NCBI RefSeq assembly: GCF_033954455.1
Contig: NZ_CP121473.1
Coordinates: forward strand, 744,001 to 808,000
Direction of reading: 5' to 3'
DNA from: Thiorhodovibrio litoralis
GTDB taxonomy: Bacteria; Pseudomonadota; Gammaproteobacteria; Chromatiales; Chromatiaceae
Length of the DNA: 64,000 nt
In this document: positions 40,583 through 50,656 of the stretch, piece after piece
Numbering within the stretch: the first letter of the stretch is position 1
Layout: the number at the start of each line of letters is the position of its first letter
Program-made: the position numbers and the translations under genes
Notes under the pieces: model-generated
Database searches by the model: none
What the model was told of the DNA's origin: nothing
Seen by the model: only the letters and a program-made list of their open reading frames with translations

Positions 40583-41488
40583 TCAGCCCTTGCCGCGGGT
40601 GCGCGTCTTGCCGGCGGTGGCGTCCTTGACCAGAAAGTCGATGATCATGCCGGCAATGTCTTTGTTGGTGGCCGCCTCAATGCCTTCGAGTCCAGGTGAG
40701 GAGTTGACCTCCATGACCAGTGGGCCGTGATTGGAGCGCAGGATATCCACCCCGGCAACATTCAGCCCCAGGACGCGCGCGGCGCGTACCGCAGTCGAGC
40801 GTTCCTCCGGCGTGATGCGGATAAGGTTTGCGGTGCCACCGCGGTGCAGATTGGAACGGAATTCGCCCTCCTTGCCCTGGCGTTTCATGGCCGCGACCAC
40901 CTTGTCGCCGATCACGAAGCAGCGGATGTCAGTTCCGCGCGATTCCTTGATGTACTCCTGCACCAAAATATTGACCCGCAGTCCCATGAAGGCTTCGATC
41001 ACGCTTTCGGCAGCCTGCGCGGTTTCGGCCAGTACCACACCGATGCCCTGGGTGCCTTCCAGCAGTTTGATCACCAGCGGTGCGCCGCCGACCATTTTGA
41101 TCAGATCCTGAACATCGTCAGGTGCATGCGCAAAGCCGGTGACCGGCAGCCCGATCCCCTTGCGCGACAGCAACTGAAGCGAGCGCAGTTTGTCGCGCGA
41201 GCGCGTGATGGCGACGGATTCGTTCAGCGGATAGACGTTCATCATCTCGAACTGGCGCAGCACGGCGGTACCGTAGAAGGTCACTGAGGCGCCGATGCGC
41301 GGAATGACCGCATCGAAACCCGTCAGGGACTCGCCCTTGTAGTGGATGGACGGGGCATGGGAGGTGATGTTCATGTAGCAGCGCAGCACGTCGACGACCC
41401 GGGCCTCGTGACCGCGCTCGCGGGCAGCCTCCAGGATGCGTCGGGTCGAATAGAGGCCAGCGTTGCGGGAGAGAATGGCAATTTTCAT
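40583..41488 (-). CDS. rimK: RimK-family ATP-grasp glutamate ligase
   Basis: A 301-aa ATP-grasp ligase close in length to E. coli RimK (300 aa), which adds Glu residues to the C-terminus of ribosomal protein S6 and makes poly-alpha-glutamate. Motifs: N-terminal [21 protein letters not shown], the ATP-binding [17 protein letters not shown], and the Mg-binding [25 protein letters not shown]. It sits between lspA (50-nt gap) and the AstE-like gene. A function beyond S6 modification cannot be excluded. Confidence 0.93.
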   Translation of the reverse strand: MKIAILSRNAGLYSTRRILEAARERGHEARVVDVLRCYMNITSHAPSIHYKGESLTGFDAVIPRIGASVTFYGTAVLRQFEMMNVYPLNESVAITRSRDKLRSLQLLSRKGIGLPVTGFAHAPDDVQDLIKMVGGAPLVIKLLEGTQGIGVVLAETAQAAESVIEAFMGLRVNILVQEYIKESRGTDIRCFVIGDKVVAAMKRQGKEGEFRSNLHRGGTANLIRITPEERSTAVRAARVLGLNVAGVDILRSNHGPLVMEVNSSPGLEGIEAATNKDIAGMIIDFLVKDATAGKTRTRGKG

Positions 41489-41538
41489 AGGATGAACCTG
41501 AGCTTTTCAGTGGTAGTTCGAAATCACAACGGTTGATT

Positions 41539-42036
41539 TCAAACGTCTTTTCCCGCGCGCAGGGTCTCGATCAGCAGCAGCGCGACGCCAATGGTGATGG
41601 CGCTGTCGGCGATGTTGAACGCGGGCCAATGCCAGTCACCATAATAGACATCGATGAAATCCACCACCCGTCCGGTGCGCAGCCGGTCAATCAAATTGCC
41701 GACGGCGCCGCCGATCAGCAAGGCCAGTGCCGCAGCTGTCATGCGCTCGCGCGCATCGAGCCGCAGCAGCCAGACAACCAGCACGATGGTGACCAGCAGC
41801 GCAAAGGCGGCGAACAGCCAGCGCTGCCAGCCACCGGCATCGGCCAGCAGACTGAAGGCGGCGCCCTCGTTGTGCATCAGGGTCAGATTCAGCATCGGCA
41901 TCAGCGCGACCGGCTCGTGCAGCGGCAGCAGGCGCTCGGCCAGCCATTTGGTCAGCTGATCGAGCAGGATTACTGTAGCCGTTAGCCACAGCCAGCGGGC
42001 GCGGTAGGCAATTCCTTCGGGCGTGGTCATCTGCAT
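41539..42036 (-). CDS. lspA: Lipoprotein signal peptidase
   Basis: A 165-aa inner-membrane aspartyl protease (SPase II) that removes signal peptides from diacylated prolipoproteins. Four membrane helices and the conserved blocks DQLTKW, NEGAAFSLL, GGAVGNLIDRL and VVDFIDV...FNIADSAI supply the two catalytic Asp residues. The ATG at 42036 overlaps the ileS stop by one base (TGATG); an ATG two codons later is an alternative. ileS-lspA is a conserved gammaproteobacterial pair. Confidence 0.97.
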   Translation of the reverse strand: MQMTTPEGIAYRARWLWLTATVILLDQLTKWLAERLLPLHEPVALMPMLNLTLMHNEGAAFSLLADAGGWQRWLFAAFALLVTIVLVVWLLRLDARERMTAAALALLIGGAVGNLIDRLRTGRVVDFIDVYYGDWHWPAFNIADSAITIGVALLLIETLRAGKDV

Positions 42037-44903
42037 CAGGCAAACTGCCGCGTCTCGCCGCCGCCGGCGACATTCTCGACACAACGCCCGCAAAGTAGCG
42101 GATGCTCATCATGGGTGCCGACATCCGCGCAATGGTGCCAGCAACGCACGCATTTCGGGTGCGGGCTTGGGCGCACTAGCACGCGCAGTCCAGCGGTCAC
42201 TTCGCTGGCTTCGGTGGGGGCCTGTTCAAGGTTCTCCACCCGGGCGGCGGAGGTGATAAATACAAAGCGCAGCTCCGAGCCCAGGCGCTTGAGCAGTTCA
42301 GCCAGTGCGGGTTCGGCGTAGAGCACAATCTCCGCGTCCAGCGCGGCGCCAATGGTGCCGGATTGGCGCGCGGCTTCTAACGCCTTGCCGACGGCCGCGC
42401 GGCATTCGAGCAACTGGCCCCAGGCATTGAGGTCGAGCGGATCGGTTGCATCGAGCGCGAACAGCTGGTCGTACCAGAGCGCGGTGAAGACGCTCGGCTC
42501 GCGCGGCCCGGGGACGTGCTGCCAGATCTCCTCGGCGGTGAAGCTCAGAATGGGCGCGAGCCAGCGGCTCATAGCCTCAATGATGTGATACATGGCGCTC
42601 TGGCAGGAGCGGCGCGCCAGGCTGTCTTTCTGGGTGGTGTACTGGCGGTCTTTGATGACATCCAGATAAAAGCCGCCCATGTCGACCACGCAGAAATTGT
42701 GCAGTCGGTGATAGATCAGGTGGAACTGATAGTCCTGATAGGCGCCGATGATCTCTTGCTGCAGCGCCTGGGCGCGCGCGACGGCCCAGCGGTCAAGCGC
42801 GATCATCTCCGCCGGCGCGACCAGATCCCGCTCAGGGTCGAAGCCATGCAGATTGGCCAGCAGAAAGCGCGCGGTGTTGCGAATGCGCCGATAGGCATCG
42901 GCGGTGCGCTTGAGGATCTCATCGGAAACGCCCATCTCGGCGCGGTAGTCGGTCGCCGCCACCCACAGGCGAATGATATCGGCGCCGAGCGTCTTCACCA
43001 CCTGCTGCGGGCTGACCACATTGCCAAGCGATTTGGACATCTTGCGCCCGTCCTGATCGACGGTGAAGCCGTGGGTCAGCACTGTTTTATAGGGCGCGCG
43101 CCCGTGCATGGCGACCGAGGTCAGCAGTGAGGACTGAAACCAGCCGCGATGCTGGTCGGAGCCCTCAAGATACAGATCGGCCGGTGCGCGCAGACCGGCA
43201 CGCTGCTCGAGCACGCAGGCATGGGTGACGCCTGAGTCGAACCAGACATCCAGGGTGTCCGTCACCTTGTTGTAGTTTGCTGCTTCGTCGGCTGGTAGCA
43301 GATCGGCCGGCTGCAGCTCGAACCAGGCATTGATGCCGCCCTGCTCGATACGCTGTGCCACCTGCTCAATCAACTCCGCCGTGCGCGGATGAAGATCGCC
43401 GGTCTGTTTGTGGATGAGTAGCGCGATGGGCACGCCCCAGGTGCGCTGGCGCGAGACGCACCAGTCCGGCCGATTGGCCACCATGCCGTGAATGCGCGAC
43501 TGACCCCAATCCGGCAGCCAGCGCACCTGCTCGATGGCAGCCAGGGCCGCATCGCGCAGGGCGGGGTGGGCTTTGGACTGACCCATGCCGATGAACCACT
43601 GCGGCGTGGCGCGGAAGATGATCGGCGTCTTGTGCCGCCAGCAATGCGGATAGCTGTGGCTGAAGCGCGCCGCGCGCAGCAGGGCGCCGCGCGCCTTGAG
43701 GATCTCGACCACCTGTTCATTGGCGTCGAAGACGTTCTCACCGGCCAGCATTGGCGTGCCGGGAAGGAAGCGCCCATCACCACCGACAGGATTATCCACT
43801 CGCAGCTTGTAGCGGTTGCCGACCAGATAATCTTCCAGACCATGACCGGGCGCGGTATGCACGGCGCCGGTGCCGGCCTCGAGCGTGACATGCTCGCCGA
43901 GAATCACCGGCACCTCACGCTCGTAGAAGGGATGTGCGAGCTTTAGCCCCTCAAAGGCATCTCCGCGCGCATAGGCGATGACCCGGTAATGGTTGATATT
44001 CCAGCGGTCCATGGTGTCCCGAATCAGGCCGTCCGCCACCAGCAGGCGCTCATGCCCGCCATTGCTGCCCGCGGGGCCATCCTCCACCTGCACCAGGGCG
44101 TACTCCAGCTCCGGGTTCAATGCGACCGCCTGATTGGCAGGCAGCGTCCAGGGCGTGGTGGTCCAGATCACGACCGACATCGGCCCCTCGCCGTGCCCAT
44201 CGGGTACCGAATGGCAGCGCGCGAACAGGGCTTCTTCTTCCAGCACCTTGAAGCGCACGTCGATGGCGATGGATTCCTTATCCGCGTATTCCACCTCGGC
44301 CTCGGCCAGGGCCGAGCCGCAGTCGATGCACCAGTGCACAGGCTTAGCGCCCTTGTGCAAGTGCCCGGCATTGATGATGCGTCCAAGCGAGCGCACGATC
44401 TCGGCCTCAAAGGCAGGGGCCATGGTCAGATAGGGGTTGGCCCAGTCGCCGAGAACCCCGAGACGCTTGAAGTCCTCGCGCTGGCATTCCACCTGGCGTG
44501 CCGCGTAGTCGCGGCAGGCGTCGCGGAACTGGGTCGGGGTGATGCGCTGACCGGGCTTGCCCTTCTTCTTTTCCACCTGCAACTCGATTGGCAGCCCGTG
44601 GCAGTCCCAACCCGGCACATAGGGCGCGTCCAGTCCGTCGAGGCTGCGCGACTTGACGATGATGTCCTTGAGAATCTTGTTGACCGCATGGCCGATGTGA
44701 ATGGCGCCGTTCGCATAGGGCGGGCCATCGTGCAGGATGAACTGCTCCGCACCGGCGCGCGCCGCGCGAATTTGGCCATAGACATCGCTCTGCTCCCAAC
44801 GCTTGAGCATCTCCGGCTCGCGTTGGGCCAGATTCGCCTTCATTGGGAAGCCAGTCTTGGGGAGGTTCAGGGTGTTTTTATAGTCGGTGTCGGACTGAGT
44901 CAC
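42036..44903 (-). CDS. ileS: Isoleucyl-tRNA synthetase
   Basis: A 955-aa class Ia synthetase charging tRNA-Ile. The HIGH motif is in [17 protein letters not shown] in [12 protein letters not shown], the editing (CP1) domain lies between them, and a C-terminal Zn finger has [12 protein letters not shown] and LCGRCVENV. The GTG at 44903 is chosen since AAGGA precedes it and the following [17 protein letters not shown] matches known N-termini; an open upstream extension would overlap ribF. It lies 37 nt after ribF. Confidence 0.97.
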   Translation of the reverse strand: MTQSDTDYKNTLNLPKTGFPMKANLAQREPEMLKRWEQSDVYGQIRAARAGAEQFILHDGPPYANGAIHIGHAVNKILKDIIVKSRSLDGLDAPYVPGWDCHGLPIELQVEKKKGKPGQRITPTQFRDACRDYAARQVECQREDFKRLGVLGDWANPYLTMAPAFEAEIVRSLGRIINAGHLHKGAKPVHWCIDCGSALAEAEVEYADKESIAIDVRFKVLEEEALFARCHSVPDGHGEGPMSVVIWTTTPWTLPANQAVALNPELEYALVQVEDGPAGSNGGHERLLVADGLIRDTMDRWNINHYRVIAYARGDAFEGLKLAHPFYEREVPVILGEHVTLEAGTGAVHTAPGHGLEDYLVGNRYKLRVDNPVGGDGRFLPGTPMLAGENVFDANEQVVEILKARGALLRAARFSHSYPHCWRHKTPIIFRATPQWFIGMGQSKAHPALRDAALAAIEQVRWLPDWGQSRIHGMVANRPDWCVSRQRTWGVPIALLIHKQTGDLHPRTAELIEQVAQRIEQGGINAWFELQPADLLPADEAANYNKVTDTLDVWFDSGVTHACVLEQRAGLRAPADLYLEGSDQHRGWFQSSLLTSVAMHGRAPYKTVLTHGFTVDQDGRKMSKSLGNVVSPQQVVKTLGADIIRLWVAATDYRAEMGVSDEILKRTADAYRRIRNTARFLLANLHGFDPERDLVAPAEMIALDRWAVARAQALQQEIIGAYQDYQFHLIYHRLHNFCVVDMGGFYLDVIKDRQYTTQKDSLARRSCQSAMYHIIEAMSRWLAPILSFTAEEIWQHVPGPREPSVFTALWYDQLFALDATDPLDLNAWGQLLECRAAVGKALEAARQSGTIGAALDAEIVLYAEPALAELLKRLGSELRFVFITSAARVENLEQAPTEASEVTAGLRVLVRPSPHPKCVRCWHHCADVGTHDEHPLLCGRCVENVAGGGETRQFA

Positions 44904-44940
44904 GAGATTGCTGTCCTTAAAACAAAGAAAATTCCAAAAT

Positions 44941-45891
44941 CTAAAGAGTCGGGCTTGGCGCCGGCGAGGTTGCGAAAAACTCCCGAGCCGCCGCGCTGTC
45001 GCGTGCGATCTGCTCCTGCAGCGCCGCGAGCGACGGGAACTTCTGCTCATGCCGCAACCAGGCGCAGAACTCCACCCGCAGATGGGCGCCATAGATGTCC
45101 TGATCGAAGTCGAACAGATGCACTTCCAGGCGGCTGTCGGTTCCGGCAACAGTCGGGCGCGAGCCCACATTGGCCACTGCGGGACGAGCGACCGGCCCAA
45201 GCCCATGAACGCGCACCGCATAGACCCCTGAAACAGGTGTTGAATGACGGTGAAGATGCAAATTCGCGGTCGGGAAGCCAAGCGTGCGACCGCGCTGGTC
45301 TCCATGTGCCACCCGCCCATGGAGATAGAATGGCCGGCCGAGCAAGCGCTGCGCAAGTGCCAGGTCAGCGTCCGCCAGCGCCGCGCGCACCCGGGTGCTG
45401 CTGATGCGCTCCTGACCGTCGTGCACCGTTGGCAGGTTTGCAACCTCAAAGCCAAAGCGTTCGCCGCACTCGCGCAACAACTGAAAATCACCCGCGCGCT
45501 TGTGCCCGAAACGGAAATCATCCCCGACCAGCAGATAGCGCACGCCAAGCCCTTCAACCAGCAGGCGCGTGACAAAGCTTTCTGGATCGAGCGCGGCCAG
45601 ATGCTGATCGAAACGCAGCACCACCAGCTGCCCGATGCCATCCTCGGCCATGATGCGCGCCTTCTCGCGCAGCCGCGTCAGCCGCGCCGGCGCCTGAGCC
45701 GGTGCGAAGAACTCCATCGGCTGCGGCTCGAAGGTGATCACTGTCGCCACAGCCTGATGCGCGCGCGCAAGATCAATCAGCTGCCGGAAGACCGCCCGAT
45801 GCCCGAGATGCACGCCATCGAAGTTACCAATGGTTGCGACACAGGCCCGGTCGGAGGCGTGCAGGTTGTGAAGGCCGCGAATCAGGCGCAT
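44941..45891 (-). CDS. ribF: Bifunctional riboflavin kinase/FAD synthetase
   Basis: A 316-aa RibF. The N-terminal nucleotidyltransferase domain has [13 protein letters not shown] and the RISSTRVR motif; the C-terminal flavokinase has [11 protein letters not shown] and [14 protein letters not shown]-type motifs (here [14 protein letters not shown]). It converts riboflavin to FMN and FAD in the cytoplasm. It belongs to the conserved murJ-ribF-ileS-lspA string. The 138-nt gap to murJ holds no gene. Confidence 0.96.
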   Translation of the reverse strand: MRLIRGLHNLHASDRACVATIGNFDGVHLGHRAVFRQLIDLARAHQAVATVITFEPQPMEFFAPAQAPARLTRLREKARIMAEDGIGQLVVLRFDQHLAALDPESFVTRLLVEGLGVRYLLVGDDFRFGHKRAGDFQLLRECGERFGFEVANLPTVHDGQERISSTRVRAALADADLALAQRLLGRPFYLHGRVAHGDQRGRTLGFPTANLHLHRHSTPVSGVYAVRVHGLGPVARPAVANVGSRPTVAGTDSRLEVHLFDFDQDIYGAHLRVEFCAWLRHEQKFPSLAALQEQIARDSAAAREFFATSPAPSPTL

Positions 45892-46029
45892 GGGACGGGT
45901 CGTTGACTGAGGTCCGAGAAAGCGAGGGTTATGGCAGATGGTTCCGAATCAAATCTTATCACTGCTGTCGGCCTTGAGCAGTATTGCGTCGGCATCGAGT
46001 TCAGCCGTGAGCAGCAGACCCTGGGCGTT

Positions 46030-47625
46030 TCATTCCCCGTGCGCGGGTTGCAGATGGCGCAACCGCAGGCCGAGTGCCAACAGGGTGATCAGGTAGACCA
46101 GAACCCCGCTGAGAATGACGCCGGTCATGAGGAAGGGCCGCTGGAGTGCTGGTGCTTCTGACCAGCCGACGTGCGCCGCGAGAAAGGCGATTAACAATGC
46201 CATCACGGCTGTGCTCAGCATGACCCGGGCGAGCAGTGCCAGCCAGCCAGAGGACAGCTGCGTGCCATCCTCGGCCAAGAGCACGCGCAGCAGCAGCCCT
46301 GCTCCCAGCGCGGCGGCGATGGATGTCCCCAGGGCGAGGCCGGTATGGCCGAGCGGTCCCATCAGCAACAGGCTGAGCAGCAGGTTGGTCGCGATGGTGA
46401 TCAGGCCGATGCGAAGCGGTGTGCGCAGCTGTTCCCGGCTGAAAAAGCCTGGCGCTATGACCTTATGAGCCATGAAAAATGGCAACCCCAGCGCATAGGC
46501 CATCAGCGCCTGGCTGGCCTGAGCGACATCCGTTGGGTTGAATCGCTCTGACAGAAAGAGCGTGACGATCATGGGTTCGGCCAGGATCAGTAGCCCCGCC
46601 GTCGCCGGCAGACCAAGCAGCAGCATCCAACGCAGTCCCCAGTCGAGGGTGGTGTTGAAAGCAGCGGTGTTGCCGTCGTGATGCGTGCGGGCAAGTCGCG
46701 GCAAAATGGCCGTGCCCAGCGCTGCGCCCAGAATGCCAAGTGGAAAATCCATCAGGCGCTCGGCGTAGTAAAGCCAGGAAATACTGCCAGCGACCAGAAA
46801 GGACGCAAGCAGGGTGTCGAGCAGGAGATTGATCTGGGTGATCGACATGCCGACTAGCGTTGGGCCGAGGGCGGCGAGCAGGCGTTTGAGCTCTGGGTTT
46901 TGCAGGTTCACACGCGGAACCACCAGCAGTCCGATGCGCGCCAGCGCCGCCAGCTGCAGGGCCAGTTGCGCGACCCCGCCGATCAGCACACCAAGGGCCA
47001 GGGCGAAAACCGGCTGCTCGAGCCGGGGTGCCAGCAGCAGCGCACAGCCGATCAGCGACAGGTTGAGCAGTGCCGGGGTGAAAGCGGGAATGGCAAAATG
47101 CTCGAAGCGGTTAAGGACGGCACCGGCGAAGGCGGTGAGTCCAACAAAAAATAAATAGGGCAATGTCAGGCGCACCAGCGCGGTGGCGAGCTCATGCTGG
47201 GACGTCTCTGGGCTGAAGCCAGGTGCCAGCAGAAAGACCAGAACGGGGGCTGCAAGCAGTCCCAGCAGCGTCAGCACGAGCAGCAGGGCGCTCAGGGAGC
47301 CTGAGAATTCGCTGATCAGCTCGCGCGTGCGCTGGTCCTGGCTATCTCCGTTGCCAGCGCGCGTCAGCACCGGCACCAGGGTGGCGGCAAAGGCGCCCTC
47401 CGCGAACAGCCGCCGCATCAGATTTGGGATGCGGAAAGCAACGAAGAATGCATCCGTCGCCTGATTGGCGCCGAAGAGTCGCGCAATCAGCATGTCCCGC
47501 ACAAAGCCCAGCAGCCGCGATGCCAGGGTGCCGCCGCCAATGCTGGCAACTGGCCGGGCGAGCGAAGCGGAGGTTTCGGGTAGCGTCATGGCTGTTTGTG
47601 CATTGGATTTTGCGTCATTACGCAT
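46030..47625 (-). CDS. murJ: Lipid II flippase MurJ
   Basis: A 531-aa MOP-superfamily flippase with about 14 membrane segments, translocating lipid II for peptidoglycan synthesis. Family blocks: LASRLLGFVRDMLIARLFG, DAFFVAFRIPNLMRRLFAEGAF and LDFPLGILGAALGTAILP-type segments (here MDFPLGILGAALGTAILP). The start at 47625 is the first ATG; another ATG 12 codons in is also possible since neither has a strong ribosome-binding site. rpsT is transcribed divergently from the 97-bp region upstream. Confidence 0.95.
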   Translation of the reverse strand: MRNDAKSNAQTAMTLPETSASLARPVASIGGGTLASRLLGFVRDMLIARLFGANQATDAFFVAFRIPNLMRRLFAEGAFAATLVPVLTRAGNGDSQDQRTRELISEFSGSLSALLLVLTLLGLLAAPVLVFLLAPGFSPETSQHELATALVRLTLPYLFFVGLTAFAGAVLNRFEHFAIPAFTPALLNLSLIGCALLLAPRLEQPVFALALGVLIGGVAQLALQLAALARIGLLVVPRVNLQNPELKRLLAALGPTLVGMSITQINLLLDTLLASFLVAGSISWLYYAERLMDFPLGILGAALGTAILPRLARTHHDGNTAAFNTTLDWGLRWMLLLGLPATAGLLILAEPMIVTLFLSERFNPTDVAQASQALMAYALGLPFFMAHKVIAPGFFSREQLRTPLRIGLITIATNLLLSLLLMGPLGHTGLALGTSIAAALGAGLLLRVLLAEDGTQLSSGWLALLARVMLSTAVMALLIAFLAAHVGWSEAPALQRPFLMTGVILSGVLVYLITLLALGLRLRHLQPAHGE

Positions 47626-47722
47626 TGACAGGGCTGCGCTGTCACATTAGCATTGATCGACTAACCTGATCGAATTTCTAACCGCTTTATTCTTTATCTA
47701 CAGACGACGAGAGAGGACTCCC

Positions 47723-47989
47723 TTGGCTAACTCCGCTCAAGCCCGCAAGCGCGCCCGTCAGGCCGAAACACATCGTCAGCGCAGTGCCGCGCAGCGCAGC
47801 CAGTTCCGCACCGCGCTCAAAAAGGTGCTCAAAGCTATCGGCGCCGGCGACAAGGACGCGGCCACCGCCGCCTATCAGTCCGCGGTGCCAATCATTGATC
47901 GCGCGGCCAACAAGGGCCTGATTCACGACAACAAGGCCGCGCGCCACAAAAGCCGTCTCAACGCCAGACTGCGCGCCATGGCGTCCTGA
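47723..47989 (+). CDS. rpsT: Ribosomal protein S20
   Basis: An 88-aa basic, helical S20 protein of the 30S subunit, beginning [26 protein letters not shown]. The start is TTG at 47723 after GAGAGGA; E. coli rpsT also uses a UUG start, tied to autoregulation of S20 synthesis, so the unusual codon is probably conserved rather than an error. Its divergent position from murJ is typical of Gammaproteobacteria. Confidence 0.96.
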   Translation: MANSAQARKRARQAETHRQRSAAQRSQFRTALKKVLKAIGAGDKDAATAAYQSAVPIIDRAANKGLIHDNKAARHKSRLNARLRAMAS

Positions 47990-48161
47990 TGCCAAAGGCC
48001 TAAGTGCTTGGCTAACAAGGCTCAAAGACTGAGCCCAATAAGGGCTCTGGCCTGCGCTCAACATGGCCCAAGGCCTGACTTAAAGAAGCAAAGCGCAAAT
48101 AGCCGAGCGCACTGAGAGGCTAAAATCAGCCGTAAGTGCGATTGATTATCAGCCGACTGAC
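47990..48161 (+). other. Structured 3' region of rpsT
   Basis: The 170 nt between rpsT and its terminator contain two overlapping, mutually exclusive hairpins: ggctca (48019-48024) with tgagcc (48030-48035), and gagccc (48031-48036) with gggctc (48042-48047). No open frame is supported. It could be a processed 3' UTR or a small RNA ending at the terminator. Confidence 0.4.
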
Positions 48162-48200
48162 AAAAAAACCGCTGCCCGCATCGCCGGCAGCGGTTTTTTT
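48162..48200 (+). terminator. Intrinsic terminator after rpsT
   Basis: A strong hairpin: aaccgctgcc pairs with ggcagcggtt around a 9-nt loop (48177-48185), flanked by an A-run and followed by seven T residues. The A/T symmetry would allow function in both directions. Confidence 0.92.
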
Positions 48201-48244
48201 ATGTTGCTATAGATGATTGGCAATTCGTGTAGAGGACTGCAGCC

Positions 48245-49291
48245 ATGCCGAATCAACCGAGCGACCAGACAACGGAGTCGGGTCTTTTCACCGCGACGGA
48301 TGAGGCCGACGGCCGCCTGCGCATCCAAATGCCCAAGGAACTCTCGGTGGTGGAGGCGGTGCCCTTTCGCAACGCCTTCCGCTCGGTGTGTGAGGTGCCG
48401 GACCCGCCGCGCGAGCTGGTGCTGGATTTTGGCAAAACGCGCTTTCTTGACAGCAGTGGAATCGGCGCGCTCTCTGGCTGCATGAAGATCGCCAAGGCGC
48501 GGGATGTCGATCTGGCGCTGGCCTCGGTCGGGCCGGAGGTGCGCGCGGTGCTAACGCTGACTGGGCTGGATCGGGTGCTGCGCATCCTGAGCGATGATTC
48601 ATCTGGTGGTCTGACGGGTGCGCCAACGGGCGCCCAGGCGGCGTCCGCGCGCGCGCCAAGCGCTGCTGATTTGCCGGTCACCCATGCCTCGATTCGCTCC
48701 AGGACCAAGCGCGTGCTTGATGTCATCGGCGCGCTGGTGGGGCTGGGTATCACTGGTGTTCTGTTCGTCCCCATCGCCATTGCGATCAAGCGCGAGAGTC
48801 CGGGGCCGGTGCTTTTTGGCCAGACGCGCTGCGGTTGGATGGGCCGGCGCTTCACCCTGTATAAGTTCCGCTCCATGGTCGCGGACGCCGAGGCGCGCAA
48901 GAGCGAAGTGAAGAACGAAGCCGAGGGCGCGATCTTCAAGGCCAAGGATGATCCGCGCATCACCCGGATCGGGCGGTTGCTGCGTCGCACCAGCCTGGAT
49001 GAATTGCCGCAGTTCTGGAATGTGCTGCAGGGCTCGATGAGCCTGGTCGGCACCCGCCCGCCCACCCCGGATGAAATCGATCAGTACGATGTGCCGGAAT
49101 GGCGCCGGCTGGACGTGAAGCCGGGGATTACCGGCGAGTGGCAGGTCAACGGGCGTTCATCGATTAAGAGCTTCGAGGACATTATTCGCCTCGATCTGCG
49201 CTATCAGCGCAACTGGAGCCTGTGGTACGACATCCGCCTGCTGTTCAAGACCGTGGCTGTGGTGTTCAGCAAGGACAGCGGGGCCATGTGA
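48245..49291 (+). CDS. STAS-domain/initiating sugar transferase fusion
   Basis: A 348-aa fusion. Residues ~25-115 form a STAS domain with the core LDFGKTRFLDSSGIGALSG (Asp69-Ser70-Ser71-Gly72), the place phosphorylated in SpoIIAA-type anti-anti-sigma factors. After a Ser/Ala-rich linker, residues ~150-348 are a monotopic bacterial sugar-transferase (polyisoprenyl-phosphate hexose-1-P transferase): one membrane segment after RTKRVLDVIGALVGL, KFRSMVADAE, the catalytic Asp-Glu in SLDELPQFWNVLQGSMSLVGTRPP, and ITGEWQVNGRS. It should load the first sugar-phosphate onto undecaprenyl phosphate. GAGGA precedes the ATG. STAS fusion is not usual for this family; the WecB-like gene at 62400 shares it. 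Confidence 0.92.
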   Translation: MPNQPSDQTTESGLFTATDEADGRLRIQMPKELSVVEAVPFRNAFRSVCEVPDPPRELVLDFGKTRFLDSSGIGALSGCMKIAKARDVDLALASVGPEVRAVLTLTGLDRVLRILSDDSSGGLTGAPTGAQAASARAPSAADLPVTHASIRSRTKRVLDVIGALVGLGITGVLFVPIAIAIKRESPGPVLFGQTRCGWMGRRFTLYKFRSMVADAEARKSEVKNEAEGAIFKAKDDPRITRIGRLLRRTSLDELPQFWNVLQGSMSLVGTRPPTPDEIDQYDVPEWRRLDVKPGITGEWQVNGRSSIKSFEDIIRLDLRYQRNWSLWYDIRLLFKTVAVVFSKDSGAM

Positions 49292-50556
49292 TGACGACAG
49301 GTTCGCCCACCGCGCCAGCCATTCTGTTTCTGACCCCGGAATTGCCCTATCCGCCGCACAGCGGTGGGCGTATCAAGAGCTGGAAGCTGATCGAGTGGCT
49401 GGGCAATCGTTATCGCCTCGGTGTCGCCTGCGCGCTTAAGGGCGATGACGAGCAGCATCTGGCGGCCTTCCGCGCACGCGCGCGGCTGCATGGTCAAGAG
49501 GCCGGCCAACACGCTGATCAGCAGGCGGGTCACCAGGCTGATCTGGTTGCCGAGCCGGTGAAGATGCCGCGCTCGCTCAAGGCCCTGCTGCGCAGTTACC
49601 TAAAGCGCATTCCGCTCAATGTGCTGCGCACCCGCTCCGACACCTTGGCGCGAAAGATCGCCGCGCTGGCGCCGCGCTATGACCTGATCTTCTGTGATCA
49701 CTATGAGGTGTTTCAGTACGTGCCGGATGACTTCACCGGGCCGGTTATTCTGCACGAGCACAACGCCTATTTCCTGATGTGGCGGCGCTATGCCGAGTCC
49801 GGCGGCAATCCGCTGATGCGCCTGGCCAGTTATCTGGAATCGGTGCGGGTGCGTCGCTATGAGCTGGCCGCCTGCGCGCGCGCCGATCTGATTTTCGCCT
49901 CGCCAAACGACATCGACAGCCTGGTCGCCACGGGCGCCGAGCGCGCCAAGTGCCGGGTGACCTATCACCTCGGCGATGAGGCGACGCTCAATCGTCCGCC
50001 GCTCGATTATGACCAAACCGAGCTGGCGCTGCTCTATGTCGGCACCCTGACATGGGAGGCCAATGTCGATGGGTTGCTGTGGTTCCTGGCCGAGGTCTGG
50101 CCGGGGCTGGTTGCCAAACATCCAGACGTGCGACTGCGCATCGCCGGCAAAAATCCCGATGTCCGTCTGCAACAGGCCGCAGCCGCGCATCCTGGTGTCG
50201 AATTGCTCGGCTTTGTCGACGACCTGGAACCGCTGTTCCAGCGTAGCCGGGTGTTCGTCGCGCCGCTGCGCTTTGGCGCCGGCATCAAGGTCAAGGTGCT
50301 GAGCGGCATGGGCCGTGGCCTGCCGACAGTGACCACCTCCGTCGGCAGCGAGGGGCTGGCTGTTGAGAACGGCGTCCAGGCCGCCATTGCCGACCAGGCG
50401 CCCGAGACCATTACCGCCATCGACCGACTCTTGACCGATCGCGCCCATTGGGAAGCCATGGCCAACGCCGCGCGCGAACTGATCGCGGAGCATTACACCT
50501 GGGATCGGGTGCTCGGCGACATGCAGCGTGAAATCGACGGCCTGTTGCAGCGATGA
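49291..50556 (+). CDS. Glycosyltransferase, GT4-like (GT-B fold)
   Basis: A 421-aa GT-B glycosyltransferase. The N-terminal half starts ILFLTPELPYPPHSGGRIKSW, and the C-terminal half has YVGTLTWEANVDGLLWFL, ELLGFVDDLEPLFQRSRVFVAPLRFGAGIKVKVL and a Ser-Glu-Gly donor site, like the sugar transferases of PEP-CTERM/EPS loci. A His/Gln-rich insert is present near residue 70. It starts at TGATG, overlapping the priming transferase stop by one base, so it probably adds a following sugar. The C-terminal codons run into a 15-nt tandem repeat. Confidence 0.87.
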   Translation: MTTGSPTAPAILFLTPELPYPPHSGGRIKSWKLIEWLGNRYRLGVACALKGDDEQHLAAFRARARLHGQEAGQHADQQAGHQADLVAEPVKMPRSLKALLRSYLKRIPLNVLRTRSDTLARKIAALAPRYDLIFCDHYEVFQYVPDDFTGPVILHEHNAYFLMWRRYAESGGNPLMRLASYLESVRVRRYELAACARADLIFASPNDIDSLVATGAERAKCRVTYHLGDEATLNRPPLDYDQTELALLYVGTLTWEANVDGLLWFLAEVWPGLVAKHPDVRLRIAGKNPDVRLQQAAAAHPGVELLGFVDDLEPLFQRSRVFVAPLRFGAGIKVKVLSGMGRGLPTVTTSVGSEGLAVENGVQAAIADQAPETITAIDRLLTDRAHWEAMANAARELIAEHYTWDRVLGDMQREIDGLLQR

Positions 50557-50607
50557 CCGTTACAGCAATGAGCCTTGCAGCGATGACCCTTGCAGCGATG
50601 CCCCTTG
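50548..50607 (+). repeat. 4 x 15-nt tandem repeat spanning the GT4 stop codon
   Basis: Four adjacent units based on cagcgatgacccttg begin inside the last codons of the GT4-like gene, include its TGA stop and continue into the intergenic space. Unit differences are one to four bases. Confidence 0.85.
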
Positions 50608-50656
50608 ATCCGATGGCAGAGATTGGCCATCCAAGCATGAGGTCGGCGCCGCGAGC

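Noticed and set aside
44903-45641. Upstream extension of ileS by 246 codons
   Set aside because: It lies over ribF in another frame; a GTG with AAGGA at 44903 gives the normal IleS length and N-terminus.
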